Assembly (NCBI GenBank): GCA_963204835.1 | Contig: CAUJHJ010000020.1 | Coordinates: forward strand, 1-64,000 | DNA: 64,000 bases | DNA from: Pseudomonadota bacterium | GTDB taxonomy: Bacteria > Pseudomonadota > Gammaproteobacteria > Steroidobacterales > Steroidobacteraceae | Direction of reading: 5' to 3' | In this document: positions 48,852-60,371 of the stretch, in pieces | Layout of the letters: every line of letters starts with the position of its first letter | Position numbering within the stretch: position 1 is the first letter of the stretch | Notes under the pieces: generated by a model | What the model was told of the DNA's origin: nothing | Seen by the model: the letters and a program-made list of their open reading frames with translations, nothing else | Database searches by the model: none | Translations under genes and position numbers: made by a program

Positions 48852-49490
48852 CTACCGGCCGGATGCCGCGAGCCCGAGGCGCGCCAGGTCGCCCTTGCCG
48901 ACCCGCAGCACCGCGGGGGGTTGCACGGCGAGGTCCACCACGGTCGTCGGTTCGAGCCCGCAGGGCCCGCCGTCGAGCACGAGGTCGAGGTCGTGGGCGA
49001 GCCGCGCCTGGATCTCCCGCGCGTCGTTGAGCGGCTGGTCGTCCCCCGGCAGCACCAGCGTGGAGGTCATGATCGGCTCGCCGAGTTCGGCGAGCAGCAT
49101 CCGCGGCACCACATGGTCCGGCACGCGGATGCCGATCGTGCGCCGCTTCTCGTGCTGCAGCCGCCGCGGCGTCTCGCGGGTCGCCGGCATCAGGAAGGTG
49201 TAGGGGCCCGGCGTGCCCGCCTTGAGCAGGCGGAACTGCCAGGTATCGATGCGCGCATAGCGCCCGATCTCGGTGAGGTCGCGGCACATCAGGGTGAAGT
49301 GATGGTGGCGGTCGGCCTGGCGGATGCGCCGCACGCGCTCGAGCGCATCCTTGTCGCCGATATGGCAGCCGAGCGCGTAGCACGAGTCGGTCGGATAGGC
49401 GATCACTGCCCCGGCGCGTATCGCCTCCGCGGCGCGCCGGATGAGGCGCAGCTGCGGGTTCTGCGGATGCAACTCGATGTAGGGGCCCAT
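48852..49490 (-). CDS. yciO: Sua5/YciO-family threonylcarbamoyl-AMP synthase-like protein
   Basis: A 212-residue YrdC-fold protein. AVIAYPTDSCYALGCHIGDK marks the nucleotide site. The segment RQADRHHHFTLMCRDLTEIG is the YciO-type form rather than the KRP-xxx-KPL of TsaC. YciO proteins bind the same substrates as TsaC but may not make t6A. It lies head-to-head with yciB, 38 bases apart. Confidence 0.88.
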   Translation of the reverse strand: MGPYIELHPQNPQLRLIRRAAEAIRAGAVIAYPTDSCYALGCHIGDKDALERVRRIRQADRHHHFTLMCRDLTEIGRYARIDTWQFRLLKAGTPGPYTFLMPATRETPRRLQHEKRRTIGIRVPDHVVPRMLLAELGEPIMTSTLVLPGDDQPLNDAREIQARLAHDLDLVLDGGPCGLEPTTVVDLAVQPPAVLRVGKGDLARLGLAASGR

Positions 49491-49528
49491 GCGGGTATCA
49501 TATCGGCCCCGACGCAGCCCATCAGGCC

Positions 49529-50071
49529 ATGCAGCAGATCCTCGACTTCGCGCCGCTCGTCGTGTTCCTCGGCGCCTACTACCTGAAGGACCTCTATTTC
49601 GCGACCGGAGCGCTGATGCTCGCGATGCTCGCGATGCTCGCGGCCGACTGGTTGCTGCTGAGGCGCGTCCCGACGATGCACTGGATTTCGGCGGCGCTGG
49701 TGCTCGCCTTCGGCGCGGCCACCCTGCTGCTGCACGACCAGCGCTTCATCCAGTGGAAGCCGACCGTCTTCTTCTGGCTTGTAAGCGTCGCGTTGCTCGC
49801 GAGCCGCTGGATCGGGCAGCGCCCGCTGGTCGAGCGCCTGCTCGGGCCGGCACTCGGCGCCGAAGCGCAGGTGCCGCCGGCGACCTGGCAGCGGATCAAC
49901 CTGCTGTGGGTGGCGTTCTATGCGGCCCTCGGCCTGCTCAATCTCGCGGTCGCCTTCAATGCGAGCGAGCGCACCTGGGTGAATTTCAAGGTCTTCGGCC
50001 TGACCGCGCTGACCTTCGTATTCATCGCCGCCCAGCTTCCCTGGCTGCTGAAAAGGACGCGCACGCCATGA
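49529..50071 (+). CDS. yciB: Inner-membrane septation protein A
   Basis: A 180-residue membrane protein with five predicted helices. It shows FAPLVVFLGAYYLKDLYFAT and the FIQWKPTVFFWL block, both typical of YciB/IspA/IspZ. It acts with other division and envelope proteins in the inner membrane. It overlaps bolA by 4 bases. Confidence 0.93.
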   Translation: MQQILDFAPLVVFLGAYYLKDLYFATGALMLAMLAMLAADWLLLRRVPTMHWISAALVLAFGAATLLLHDQRFIQWKPTVFFWLVSVALLASRWIGQRPLVERLLGPALGAEAQVPPATWQRINLLWVAFYAALGLLNLAVAFNASERTWVNFKVFGLTALTFVFIAAQLPWLLKRTRTP

Positions 50072-50346
50072 CGGTCGTCGACCCCGGCGCGCGGGTGCGC
50101 CTATTGCGCGAAACGCTCGAGGCCGCCTTCGCGCCCGCCAGGCTCGAAATCCATGACGATGGCGCCCATCACATCGGCCATCCCGGCGCGCGTGAAGGCG
50201 GGCATTTCCGCGTGGAGATCGTGGCGCACGCCTTCGCCGGGCGCACGTCGCTCGAGTGTCACCGTTTGGTCTATGCTGCGCTCTCCGACGTGATGCGGGG
50301 AAACATCCACGCGCTGTCGATCAGCGCGCGGGCGCCCTCCGATTGA
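50068..50346 (+). CDS. bolA: BolA-family protein
   Basis: A 92-residue BolA fold: LRETLEAAFAPARLEIHDDG, the glutaredoxin-interacting GHFRVEIVAHAFAGRTSLEC and conserved HRLVYAALSDVM. BolA proteins bind monothiol glutaredoxins through an Fe-S cluster and affect morphology and stress response. Coupled to yciB by a 4-base overlap. Confidence 0.93.
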   Translation: MTVVDPGARVRLLRETLEAAFAPARLEIHDDGAHHIGHPGAREGGHFRVEIVAHAFAGRTSLECHRLVYAALSDVMRGNIHALSISARAPSD

Positions 50347-50381
50347 CTTGAATTTTCATTAATAACCCACTGAGATATTTC

Positions 50382-51200
50382 ATGAAATCAGCCCTGATCC
50401 CGGCGCTGCTCGCCACCGCCGCCCTGGTCGCTGCGTGCAAGCCCGCGGCCAACGCCCCCGCGGCAAGCGCCGAAGCGAAGCCAGTCGCCACCGTCAACGG
50501 CAAGGCCATCTCGCGCAACCTCTACGAGACCTACGCCAAGGGCGTGTCCGGCAAGGAATCCTCGGCCCTGACCGAGGAACAGCGCAGCCAGATCCTCGAC
50601 AACCTGGTGCGCGCCGAGCTCATCGCCTCGCAGGCGGAAAAGGACGGCATCGCGGCCAAGCCCGAGACGGCGGCGATGCTCGAGCTGTCGCGGCTCAATA
50701 TCCTGCAGCAGGACATGATGCAGAAATACCTCGCGGACAAGACGCCGACCGAGCAGGAACTGCGCGCGGAATACGAAACGCAGGTCGGCGCGCTCGCGAA
50801 GCAGGAATACCGCGCGCACCACATCCTGGTCGCGACGGAGGATTTCGCCAGGAGCCTCATCGGCAAGCTCGACAAGGGCGAGAAGTTCGAGGCGCTCGCG
50901 CGCCGCGAGTCGATCGATTCGTCGAAGGACAATGGCGGCGACCTGGGCTGGTTCACGCCCGATCGCATGGTGCCGCCGTTCGCGGCCGCGGTCGTTGCGC
51001 TGAAGAAGGGCGAGTACACGAAGGCGCCCGTGCAGACGCAGTACGGCTGGCACGTTATCCGCCTCGACGACACGCGTGACGTGCAGCCACCGCCGTTCGA
51101 CAGTGTCAAGGACCGCCTGGTGCAGATCGTGCAAGCGAAGAAGTTCACGGCGTACGCCGACGAACTGATGAAGACCGCGAAGATCGAAAAGACGCCTTGA
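50382..51200 (+). CDS. Parvulin-type peptidyl-prolyl isomerase lipoprotein
   Basis: A 272-residue lipoprotein: lipobox LVAAC with Cys at 19, then a SurA-like N-domain (TVNGKAISRNLYETYAKGVS, LTEEQRSQILDNLVRAELIA). The parvulin domain follows (YRAHHILVATEDFAR, FEALARRESID, GGDLGWFTPDRM, YGWHVIRLDDTR). It should assist folding of exported proteins in the periplasm. An AT-rich 35-base leader separates it from bolA. Confidence 0.92.
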   Translation: MKSALIPALLATAALVAACKPAANAPAASAEAKPVATVNGKAISRNLYETYAKGVSGKESSALTEEQRSQILDNLVRAELIASQAEKDGIAAKPETAAMLELSRLNILQQDMMQKYLADKTPTEQELRAEYETQVGALAKQEYRAHHILVATEDFARSLIGKLDKGEKFEALARRESIDSSKDNGGDLGWFTPDRMVPPFAAAVVALKKGEYTKAPVQTQYGWHVIRLDDTRDVQPPPFDSVKDRLVQIVQAKKFTAYADELMKTAKIEKTP

Positions 51201-51206
51201 GGGAAT

Positions 51207-51251
51207 GGTGCCGGGTTTTCGGTGTAACCGAATGACCGAAAGCCCGGCGCC
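51207..51251. terminator. Palindromic hairpin between convergent genes
   Basis: GGTGCCGGGTTTTCGGT (51207-51223) pairs with 51235-51251 over 17 positions with two G-U pairs. An inner CGGT-GTA-ACCG is also seen. It lies between the parvulin and ligA stops and may terminate both. Related hairpins are at 60328-60364 and 28461-28494. Confidence 0.6.
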
Positions 51252-51259
51252 ACGCCTCC

Positions 51260-54105
<2,846 letters not shown>

Positions 54106-54116
54106 GGCGGTCTTCC

Positions 54117-57100
54117 CTACGCGCTGGCGAGGCGGACGGCTTCGTCGACGTCGACCGCCACGAGGCGCGACACGCCGGGCTCGGTCATCGTGACCCCGAG
54201 CAGGCTCGCGGCAAGTTCCATCGTCACCTTGTTGTGCGTGATGAAGATGAACTGCACGCGCTGCGACATGTCCCGCACGATCTCGCAGAAGCGCCCGACG
54301 TTGTGTTCATCGAGCGGTGCGTCGACCTCGTCGAGCAGGCAGAACGGCGCCGGGTTCAGGTCGAAGATCGAGAACACGAGCGCGACCGCCGTCAGCGCCT
54401 TCTCGCCGCCCGAGAGCTGCGAGATCGTGCTGTTCCGCTTGCCCGGGGGGCGGGCCATGATCGCGACACCCGCGGACAGCGGGTCCTCGCCAACCAGCTC
54501 AAGGTAGGCGTGGCCGCCGCCGAACAGGCGCGGGAACTTTTCCTGCAGCCCGGCATTGATGCGGTTGAAGGTGTCCTCGAAGCGCGTGCGCGTTTCCTTG
54601 TCGATCTTGCGCATCGCCTGCTCGAGGGTGTCGAGCGCCGAGGTGAGATCGGCAAACTGCCGGTCGAGGTACTCCTTGCGCTCGGCGTTCTCCTTCAACT
54701 CGTCGATCGCCGCGAGGTTCACCTGGCCGAGCTTCTCGATGTCGGCGCGCACGGCGGCGAGCCGCTCCTCCCACAGCGGGACGGCGGCGTCCTCCGCGAG
54801 CCCTTCGAGCACCGCGGGAAGCTCGAAGCGTGTCGCCGCAAACTGCTCGGCGATGCTCTCGCGCCGCACGCGGGTCTCCTGCGCCGCGAGGCGCGCCGCC
54901 TCCATCGCCTCGCGCGCCGTCGCGACGCGCTGCTCGGCGCTCGCGCGCCGTTCATCGAGTTCGCGCAAGGTCGCGTCGGCTTCCTCGAGGCCGCGACGGG
55001 CCGCGGCGAGCTCGCCTTCTATGGTCACGCGCCGGCTGAGTGCCGCGTCGAGCCGCTGCTGCAGCTCGCGGATCGGCTCGCCGCCGCCCGCGAGCTCGGC
55101 ATCGAGTTCCGAGGCTCGCGCCTCGAGTTGCGCGCGCTGCTCGTGCAGGCGCGTCAGGTTCACGCCCTTGCCGGACTCGCTCGAGCGGCGCGATTCGCTG
55201 CGGATCAACAGGTCGCGCGCGGCGAGTTGCGCCGCCTGGGCGCGCTGGCGCGCGATGACCACCTGCTCGCGGCGCTCTTCGCGCTCCGCCTCGAGCTGCG
55301 GCCGGCGTGCATCGAGCGCGGACAGCGCATCGAGGCCGCGGTCGAGCGCCGTGCGCGCCTTGGCGAGCGCATCCTGGGAAACGCCGATCTCGCGCGCGAC
55401 ATCGGCAGCTTCCAGCTCGAGCCGCTCGCGGCGCAGGGCGGTTTGCTGGGCCCGCGCGCGGCCTGCCTCGAGCTGGCCGAGCACATCCGCATGTTCCCGG
55501 TGCGCACTCTGTATGCGCGCCTGCGCCGCATCGCGCGCCTGCTCGGCGGCGGCGAGCACCGCGCGCAGGTTGGCAATCTGCTCCTCGCCTTCACGCACGC
55601 GCCCGTCGGCCGCATCGAACTCGGCACGCACGTCCTTCAACCGCTGCTCGCGCTCGATGACGCCCGCGTGATGATCGACACCCCGGCTGACGCGCAGCCA
55701 GCTGCGCCCGACCCACTCGCCCTGGCGCGTGATCACGGACTGGTCGGCCGCGAGGCCAGTGCGCATCTGCAGCGCGGCGCCAAGCGACTCGGCGGTCAAT
55801 ACCCGCCCGAGGAGATCGATGAGTGCCCGCGGCCCGCGCACGAAGCCGGCCAGCGAGGGACCGTCGACGCCGCCACCCGCCGCCCCGTCGGGTTCGAGCA
55901 AGGTCAGGCTGGCGCCGCTCAGGGTGTCGATGGCGCCGGCCGCGCCATCGAGGTCCTCGACGCAGACCGCCTCGAGGTAATCGCCGAGCGCCGTCTCGAC
56001 CGCTCGATCCCAGCCGCCTTCCACCGTGAGCATTTCCGCCAGCCGGCCGCGCCCGGCGAGCCCCGCGCTTGCGAGCCACTCGCCCGCGCGGCCGCCGCCG
56101 CGCCCGAGCGCCGCCTTCTGCAGCGCTTCGAGCGACAGGACCTCGCCGCGTGCGCGCTCGCGATCGGCCCGCAGGCCCTCGAGCCCCAACTCGCTCTGCA
56201 GTTGCCGGCCTCGCGCTGCCTGCACGTCCGCCAGCGCAGCCGTGAGCGACGCGGCGAGACCGTCGGCCGTGGCCCGCGCCGTCGACTCGCGCCCCGCGAG
56301 TTCCGCGAGCTGCGCGTTCGATTCCTGCGCGATCAGCGCATCGCGCTCGACGGCCAGCCGGTCGGCCTGGCCCGTCAGGCGGCGGAACTGGTTCTCGAGC
56401 TGCTCGATGCGCGCGCGCTCGACCTGGGTCGCCTGGCTGGCCGCGCCGAATTCGCGGTTGAAACCCTCCCAGCCCTGCTGCCACTGGGTGAGTGCGCCTT
56501 CCACCTCGGCCAGCGAGCCCGCAGCCACGCCCTCGGCGCGATGCGCCTGCTCGAGCTGCGGCGCGAGCGCGGCGATCTCCTCGCGCAGCGCGGCGAGCTC
56601 CGCGGCGTCGCGCTCGATGAGCAAGGCCACCTCGGCGAGCGAACTGCGCGTACCCGCCAGGTCCGTCGTGCGGCGCTCGCGCAATTCGCGTGCGTGCTGG
56701 ATGGCCTGCTCGCTGCGCGAAATATCCGCACCGACCTCGTAGTAGCGCCCCTGCACCGCCGAAACGAGCGCGGTCTGCTCCTCGTGGAATTCCCGCTGGC
56801 GATCGATAGCCGCCTCGGCCGCCCGCTGATCGGCGAGCGCGGCCTGCATCGCGAGGTCGCATTCGCGCATCGCCGAATCGTGCACGCCTGCGCCGCTGTC
56901 GAGTTCGCGCAGGCGCAGCGCCAGCACCTCGGCGGTCAACTTGCGCTCGTCTTCCTTCAGTGCCTGGTAGCGGCGCGCGGTGGCGGCCTGGCGCTGCAGG
57001 TGCCGGATCTGCTTGTCGACCTCGTCGCGCAGGTCCTGCAGCCGCTCGAGATTCTCGCGCGTATCGGCGATGCGGCTTTCCGTCTCGCGCCGCCGCTCCT

Positions 57101-57620
57101 TGTAGCGCGATATGCCGGCGGCCTCCTCGACGAAGGCGCGCATGTCGTCGGCCTTCGACTCGATGACGCGCGAGATCATGCCCTGCTCGATGATCGCGTA
57201 GCTGCGCGAGCCGAGGCCGGTGCCGAGGAACAGCTGGGTGATGTCGCGCCGGCGGCAACGCGCGCCGTTGATGAAGTAGCTTGAACTGCCGTCGCGCGAC
57301 ACCTGGCGCTTGAGCGAGACCTCGTTATAGCTCGCGTACGGCCCGGAGATCTTGCCGTCGGAATTGTCGAACACCAGTTCGACGTGCGCCGTGCCGACGG
57401 GCTTGCGGGCGCTCGAACCGTTGAAGATGACATCGGTCATGGAGTCGCCGCGCAAGTGGCGCGCCGACAGCTCGCCCATTACCCAGCGCACGGCGTCGAT
57501 GACGTTCGACTTGCCGCAGCCGTTCGGGCCGACGACGCCCGTCAGGTTGTTCGGGAATCTGACCGCAGTGGGATCGACGAAGGACTTGAAGCCCGCAAGC
57601 TTGATCTTGGTGAGTCGCAT
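54117..57620 (-). CDS. smc: Chromosome segregation ATPase SMC
   Basis: An 1167-residue SMC protein: Walker A GVVGPNGCGKSNVIDAVRWV, two long coiled coils, a hinge near 510-640 (RLAEMLTVEGGWDRAVETAL), signature ISQLSGGEKALTAVALVFSI and Walker B FCLLDEVDAPLDEHNVG. With ScpA and ScpB it compacts the chromosome. It leads the smc-zipA-ligA operon and is divergent from queF, 27 bases apart. Confidence 0.96.
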   Translation of the reverse strand: MRLTKIKLAGFKSFVDPTAVRFPNNLTGVVGPNGCGKSNVIDAVRWVMGELSARHLRGDSMTDVIFNGSSARKPVGTAHVELVFDNSDGKISGPYASYNEVSLKRQVSRDGSSSYFINGARCRRRDITQLFLGTGLGSRSYAIIEQGMISRVIESKADDMRAFVEEAAGISRYKERRRETESRIADTRENLERLQDLRDEVDKQIRHLQRQAATARRYQALKEDERKLTAEVLALRLRELDSGAGVHDSAMRECDLAMQAALADQRAAEAAIDRQREFHEEQTALVSAVQGRYYEVGADISRSEQAIQHARELRERRTTDLAGTRSSLAEVALLIERDAAELAALREEIAALAPQLEQAHRAEGVAAGSLAEVEGALTQWQQGWEGFNREFGAASQATQVERARIEQLENQFRRLTGQADRLAVERDALIAQESNAQLAELAGRESTARATADGLAASLTAALADVQAARGRQLQSELGLEGLRADRERARGEVLSLEALQKAALGRGGGRAGEWLASAGLAGRGRLAEMLTVEGGWDRAVETALGDYLEAVCVEDLDGAAGAIDTLSGASLTLLEPDGAAGGGVDGPSLAGFVRGPRALIDLLGRVLTAESLGAALQMRTGLAADQSVITRQGEWVGRSWLRVSRGVDHHAGVIEREQRLKDVRAEFDAADGRVREGEEQIANLRAVLAAAEQARDAAQARIQSAHREHADVLGQLEAGRARAQQTALRRERLELEAADVAREIGVSQDALAKARTALDRGLDALSALDARRPQLEAEREERREQVVIARQRAQAAQLAARDLLIRSESRRSSESGKGVNLTRLHEQRAQLEARASELDAELAGGGEPIRELQQRLDAALSRRVTIEGELAAARRGLEEADATLRELDERRASAEQRVATAREAMEAARLAAQETRVRRESIAEQFAATRFELPAVLEGLAEDAAVPLWEERLAAVRADIEKLGQVNLAAIDELKENAERKEYLDRQFADLTSALDTLEQAMRKIDKETRTRFEDTFNRINAGLQEKFPRLFGGGHAYLELVGEDPLSAGVAIMARPPGKRNSTISQLSGGEKALTAVALVFSIFDLNPAPFCLLDEVDAPLDEHNVGRFCEIVRDMSQRVQFIFITHNKVTMELAASLLGVTMTEPGVSRLVAVDVDEAVRLASA

Positions 57621-57647
57621 CAGGCGCGCTAGTGTAAATTAATCGGC

Positions 57648-58037
57648 ATGCCTTCACAGCCCTCGACGACCCTGGAAACCTTCCCGAATCCGCAGGCGGA
57701 TATCGACTACACGATCCGCATGTCGATTCCCGAATTCACCTGCCTGTGCCCGAAGACGGGCCAGCCGGACTTCGCCACGCTCGAGCTCGAATACGTCCCC
57801 GACAAGCGCTGCGTCGAATTGAAATCGCTGAAACTTTACGTCTGGTCGTTCCGCGATCGCGGCGCGTTCCATGAAGCCGTGACTAACGAAATCGTCGCGG
57901 CGCTCGCGGCGGCGGTCGAGCCGCGATTCATGCGCCTCAGCGCCAGATTCAACGTCCGCGGTGGCATCTGCACCACGGTCGTCGCCGAGCGCCGACAGCC
58001 GGGATGGCAGCCGCCGCAGCCCGTCGCATTGCCCTGA
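57648..58037 (+). CDS. queF: NADPH-dependent 7-cyano-7-deazaguanine reductase
   Basis: A 129-residue unimodular QueF that reduces preQ0 to preQ1 in queuosine synthesis. Catalytic C34 and D41 are in [20 protein letters not shown]; the substrate segment [20 protein letters not shown] follows, with Leu in place of the usual Ser after Glu. Short (YkvM-like) form, unlike the 280-residue E. coli enzyme. Confidence 0.93.
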   Translation: MPSQPSTTLETFPNPQADIDYTIRMSIPEFTCLCPKTGQPDFATLELEYVPDKRCVELKSLKLYVWSFRDRGAFHEAVTNEIVAALAAAVEPRFMRLSARFNVRGGICTTVVAERRQPGWQPPQPVALP

Positions 58038-58058
58038 AATCCGGCGCTTACGCAGGCC

Positions 58059-58086
58059 TGTACAGCAGGCCGTACGCCAGTATAAT
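58059..58086 (+). promoter_or_regulatory. Candidate dksA promoter
   Basis: TGTACA (58059-58064) and a perfect TATAAT (58081-58086) are 16 bases apart, 43 bases before the dksA start codon. Confidence 0.5.
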
Positions 58087-58128
58087 CCCGCGTCCGTTTT
58101 CGGGTCCGAAGCCTGTAAGGAGCCCAGG

Positions 58129-58842
58129 ATGCCTGCGAAGAAGGCGCCTGCGAAGAGCAGCAAGCCGAAGAAGACTTCCGTGAAGTCCGCCCCCCGTCCC
58201 GCAGCGAAAGCCGCTGCCCGCAAGGCGCCCGCGCGAGCGAAGGCCGCCGCGCAGAAGCCTGCAAAGAGAGCATCCGCCCCTGTGCCGAAACCCGTGACGA
58301 AGACGACTGCGCCCGTCGAGACAAGCTTTGTGCGCCGCGCCCCCGAGCCCGCGCCGCGGGCACCGGAAGCCGAGGAGGTCGAGAGTGCCGAGGGCATGGC
58401 GAACCTGCTCGCCGGCCCGCGCAATGTGCAGCCCTACATTCCGCGCCGCGGCGAGCAGTACATGGGCAAGGCCCAGCTCGATCACTTCCGCGACATCCTG
58501 CTGAGCTGGAAGCAGGACCTGATGCTGGAAGTCGACCGCACCGTCTCGCACATGAAGGACGAGGCCGCGAACTTCCCCGACCCGAACGACCGAGCCACGC
58601 AGGAAGAGGAATTCAGCCTCGAACTGCGCACGCGTGATCGCGAGCGCAAGCTGATCCGCAAGATCGACGATGCGCTGAAGCGCATCGAGGACGGCTCCTA
58701 CGGCTACTGCCTCGAGACGGGCGAGGAAATCGGCATCAAGCGGCTCGAGGCGCGCCCCGTGGCCACGCTTTCGCTCGAAGCCCAGGAGCGCCGCGAGCGC
58801 CGCGAACGGCAGTACGGCGACCGCGACGACCGCTATCGCTGA
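58129..58842 (+). CDS. dksA: DksA-family RNA polymerase-binding factor
   Basis: A 237-residue protein. Residues 1-75 are a Lys/Ala/Pro-rich extension absent from E. coli DksA. The coiled coil keeps the active tip FPDPNDRATQEEE (Asp and Ala). In the globular part the zinc finger reads YGYCLETGEEIGIKRLEARP then VATLSLEAQERRE, so three of four Cys are replaced, as in the alphaproteobacterial form. It should still work with ppGpp at RNA polymerase. AAGGAG precedes the ATG. Confidence 0.9.
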   Translation: MPAKKAPAKSSKPKKTSVKSAPRPAAKAAARKAPARAKAAAQKPAKRASAPVPKPVTKTTAPVETSFVRRAPEPAPRAPEAEEVESAEGMANLLAGPRNVQPYIPRRGEQYMGKAQLDHFRDILLSWKQDLMLEVDRTVSHMKDEAANFPDPNDRATQEEEFSLELRTRDRERKLIRKIDDALKRIEDGSYGYCLETGEEIGIKRLEARPVATLSLEAQERRERRERQYGDRDDRYR

Positions 58843-59731
58843 CGGCCCGCCGGGCTGCGGGCGCTTCGCGCCCTCGCCCACCGGCGACCTGCATCTCGGC
58901 TCGCTGCTCGCTGCGGCCGGCAGCTACCTCGACGCACGACACGGCGGCCAGCGCTGGCTCGTGCGCATCGAGGACCTCGACACCCCGCGCGTCGTTGCGG
59001 GCTCGGAATCCCGCATCCTCGCGACGCTCGAGGCCTGCGGCTTCGAGTGGGATGCCCCTCCCCTGCGCCAGAGCGCCCGCATCGATGCGTATCGCGCGGC
59101 GCTCGCCACCCTGTCGCACGCGGGACGGCTGTTCGAATGCAGCTGCACGCGCAAGGCGCTGGAGGACGGCGCCGACGGCGAGCGCATCGCGGCCTATCCA
59201 GGAACCTGTCGCTCCGGCCCGGCACGGCCCGGACCGACGGCAACGCGCTTTCGCGTCGATGCCGGCGAGTATGCGTTCACCGATCGGCTCCAGGGCGTGG
59301 TGCAAGGGACCTGGCAGGCGCGCGGCGACGTGGTCGTGCGCCGCCGGGACGACGTGATCGCCTACCAGCTTGCCGTGGTGGTCGACGATGCGTGGCAGGG
59401 CGTCACCGATGTCGTCCGCGGCGCAGACCTGCTCGATTCCACGCCCTGGCAGATCGCCTTGGCTCGCACCCTCGGCGCGGCGCCCCCGCGCCACGCGCAC
59501 CTTCCGGTGCTCGTGGAACCGGACGGACGCAAGCTCGCGAAATCCCGGCGCGCCGTTCCGGTGGACCCGGAACGAGCCGGCCGGGCGCTCGAGACCGTGC
59601 TGGGGCTCCTCGGCCTGCCACCGCCGCCTCCCCTCGCCGGCGCCCCACCGCGGGAGTTGCTCGCCTGGGCGGTCCCGCGGTGGTCGCCCGAGCGCCTGCG
59701 CGGACGCGGCTCGCTGCCGGTCCCGGAATAG
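58835..59731 (+). CDS. gluQ: Glutamyl-Q tRNA(Asp) synthetase, non-canonical start
   Basis: A GluX-like enzyme that attaches glutamate to queuosine of tRNA-Asp. The frame covers GRFAPSPTGDLHLGSLLAAA with the HIGH-type HLGS, then RWLVRIEDLDTP, the zinc-site-like FECSCTRKAL with AYPGTC, and the KLAKSRRAVP loop. The first ATG/GTG/TTG in frame is GTG 58961, which lies after the HIGH motif. Translation must therefore begin further up. ATC at 58835, overlapping the dksA stop, is proposed and gives 298 residues, the usual length. Coupling to dksA is likely. The exact start is uncertain. Confidence 0.78.
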   Translation: MADGPPGCGRFAPSPTGDLHLGSLLAAAGSYLDARHGGQRWLVRIEDLDTPRVVAGSESRILATLEACGFEWDAPPLRQSARIDAYRAALATLSHAGRLFECSCTRKALEDGADGERIAAYPGTCRSGPARPGPTATRFRVDAGEYAFTDRLQGVVQGTWQARGDVVVRRRDDVIAYQLAVVVDDAWQGVTDVVRGADLLDSTPWQIALARTLGAAPPRHAHLPVLVEPDGRKLAKSRRAVPVDPERAGRALETVLGLLGLPPPPPLAGAPPRELLAWAVPRWSPERLRGRGSLPVPE

Positions 59732-59801
59732 CTTGGGGTCCGTTGCCCGGTTGTACTATGGTAGGGGGCAGCGGCTGGGGCCGGCGAGGCGAGGAACTGC
59801 C

Positions 59802-60320
59802 ATGAGCGAACCCAGGGTCGTCAAGAAATATCCCAACCGGCGTCTCTACGACACCGTCGAGAGCCGCTATATCACCCTCGCGGACATCCGGCGCCTCGTC
59901 GTCGAACACATCGATTTCGTGGTGATCGACAAGAAGAGCCAGGCCGACATCACGCGCTCGATCCTGTTGCAGGTGATCGCGGAGCAGGAGCACGCCGGCG
60001 AGCCCGTGATGAGCCGCGACTTCCTCTCGCAGGTGATCCGCACTTACGGCGGGCAGTTGCAGGGGGTTGTCGGCAGCTATCTCGAGCAGAGCCTCAAGCT
60101 GTTCAATGCGCAGCAGCGCGAGATGCGGGACCGCGTGCGCAATGTCGTCGGCGTCGATCCGCTCGAGGCCGCCTCGCAGGTGGCGCAGAAGAATTACCAG
60201 CGCTGGCGCGCCGTGCAGGACGATATCTTCCGCACCCTGCTCGGCTCCGGTGGCCGTACGCGCGAACGGGAAGAGGACGACAAGCCACCGCGGGACACCG
60301 CGGCCCCGCCCCACAGTTAG
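59802..60320 (+). CDS. phaR: Polyhydroxyalkanoate synthesis regulator PhaR
   Basis: A 172-residue repressor. N-terminal PHB/PHA accumulation regulator DNA-binding domain (VVKKYPNRRLYDTVESRYIT) and a C-terminal PHB_acc region (FLSQVIRTYGGQLQGVVGSY). It binds PHA granules and controls phasin genes in other bacteria. No PHA synthase is in the window. Last gene before the convergent pnp operon. Confidence 0.9.
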   Translation: MSEPRVVKKYPNRRLYDTVESRYITLADIRRLVVEHIDFVVIDKKSQADITRSILLQVIAEQEHAGEPVMSRDFLSQVIRTYGGQLQGVVGSYLEQSLKLFNAQQREMRDRVRNVVGVDPLEAASQVAQKNYQRWRAVQDDIFRTLLGSGGRTREREEDDKPPRDTAAPPHS

Positions 60321-60327
60321 AAAAGGG

Positions 60328-60364
60328 GGTGCCGGGTTTTCGGTCTTGGCGAAAACCCGGCGCC
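60328..60364 (-). terminator. Hairpin terminator of pnp, shared palindrome family
   Basis: GGTGCCGGGTTTTCG (60328-60342) pairs with CGAAAACCCGGCGCC (60350-60364), one G-U. On the minus strand it lies 7 bases after the pnp stop and is followed by CCC then TTTT. Almost the same arm occurs at 51207. Confidence 0.7.
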
Positions 60365-60371
60365 GCTCCGG

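Noticed and set aside
58961-59731. gluQ starting at GTG 58961
   Set aside because: This start removes the PSPTGDLHLGS active-site segment that is clearly present in the same frame upstream.
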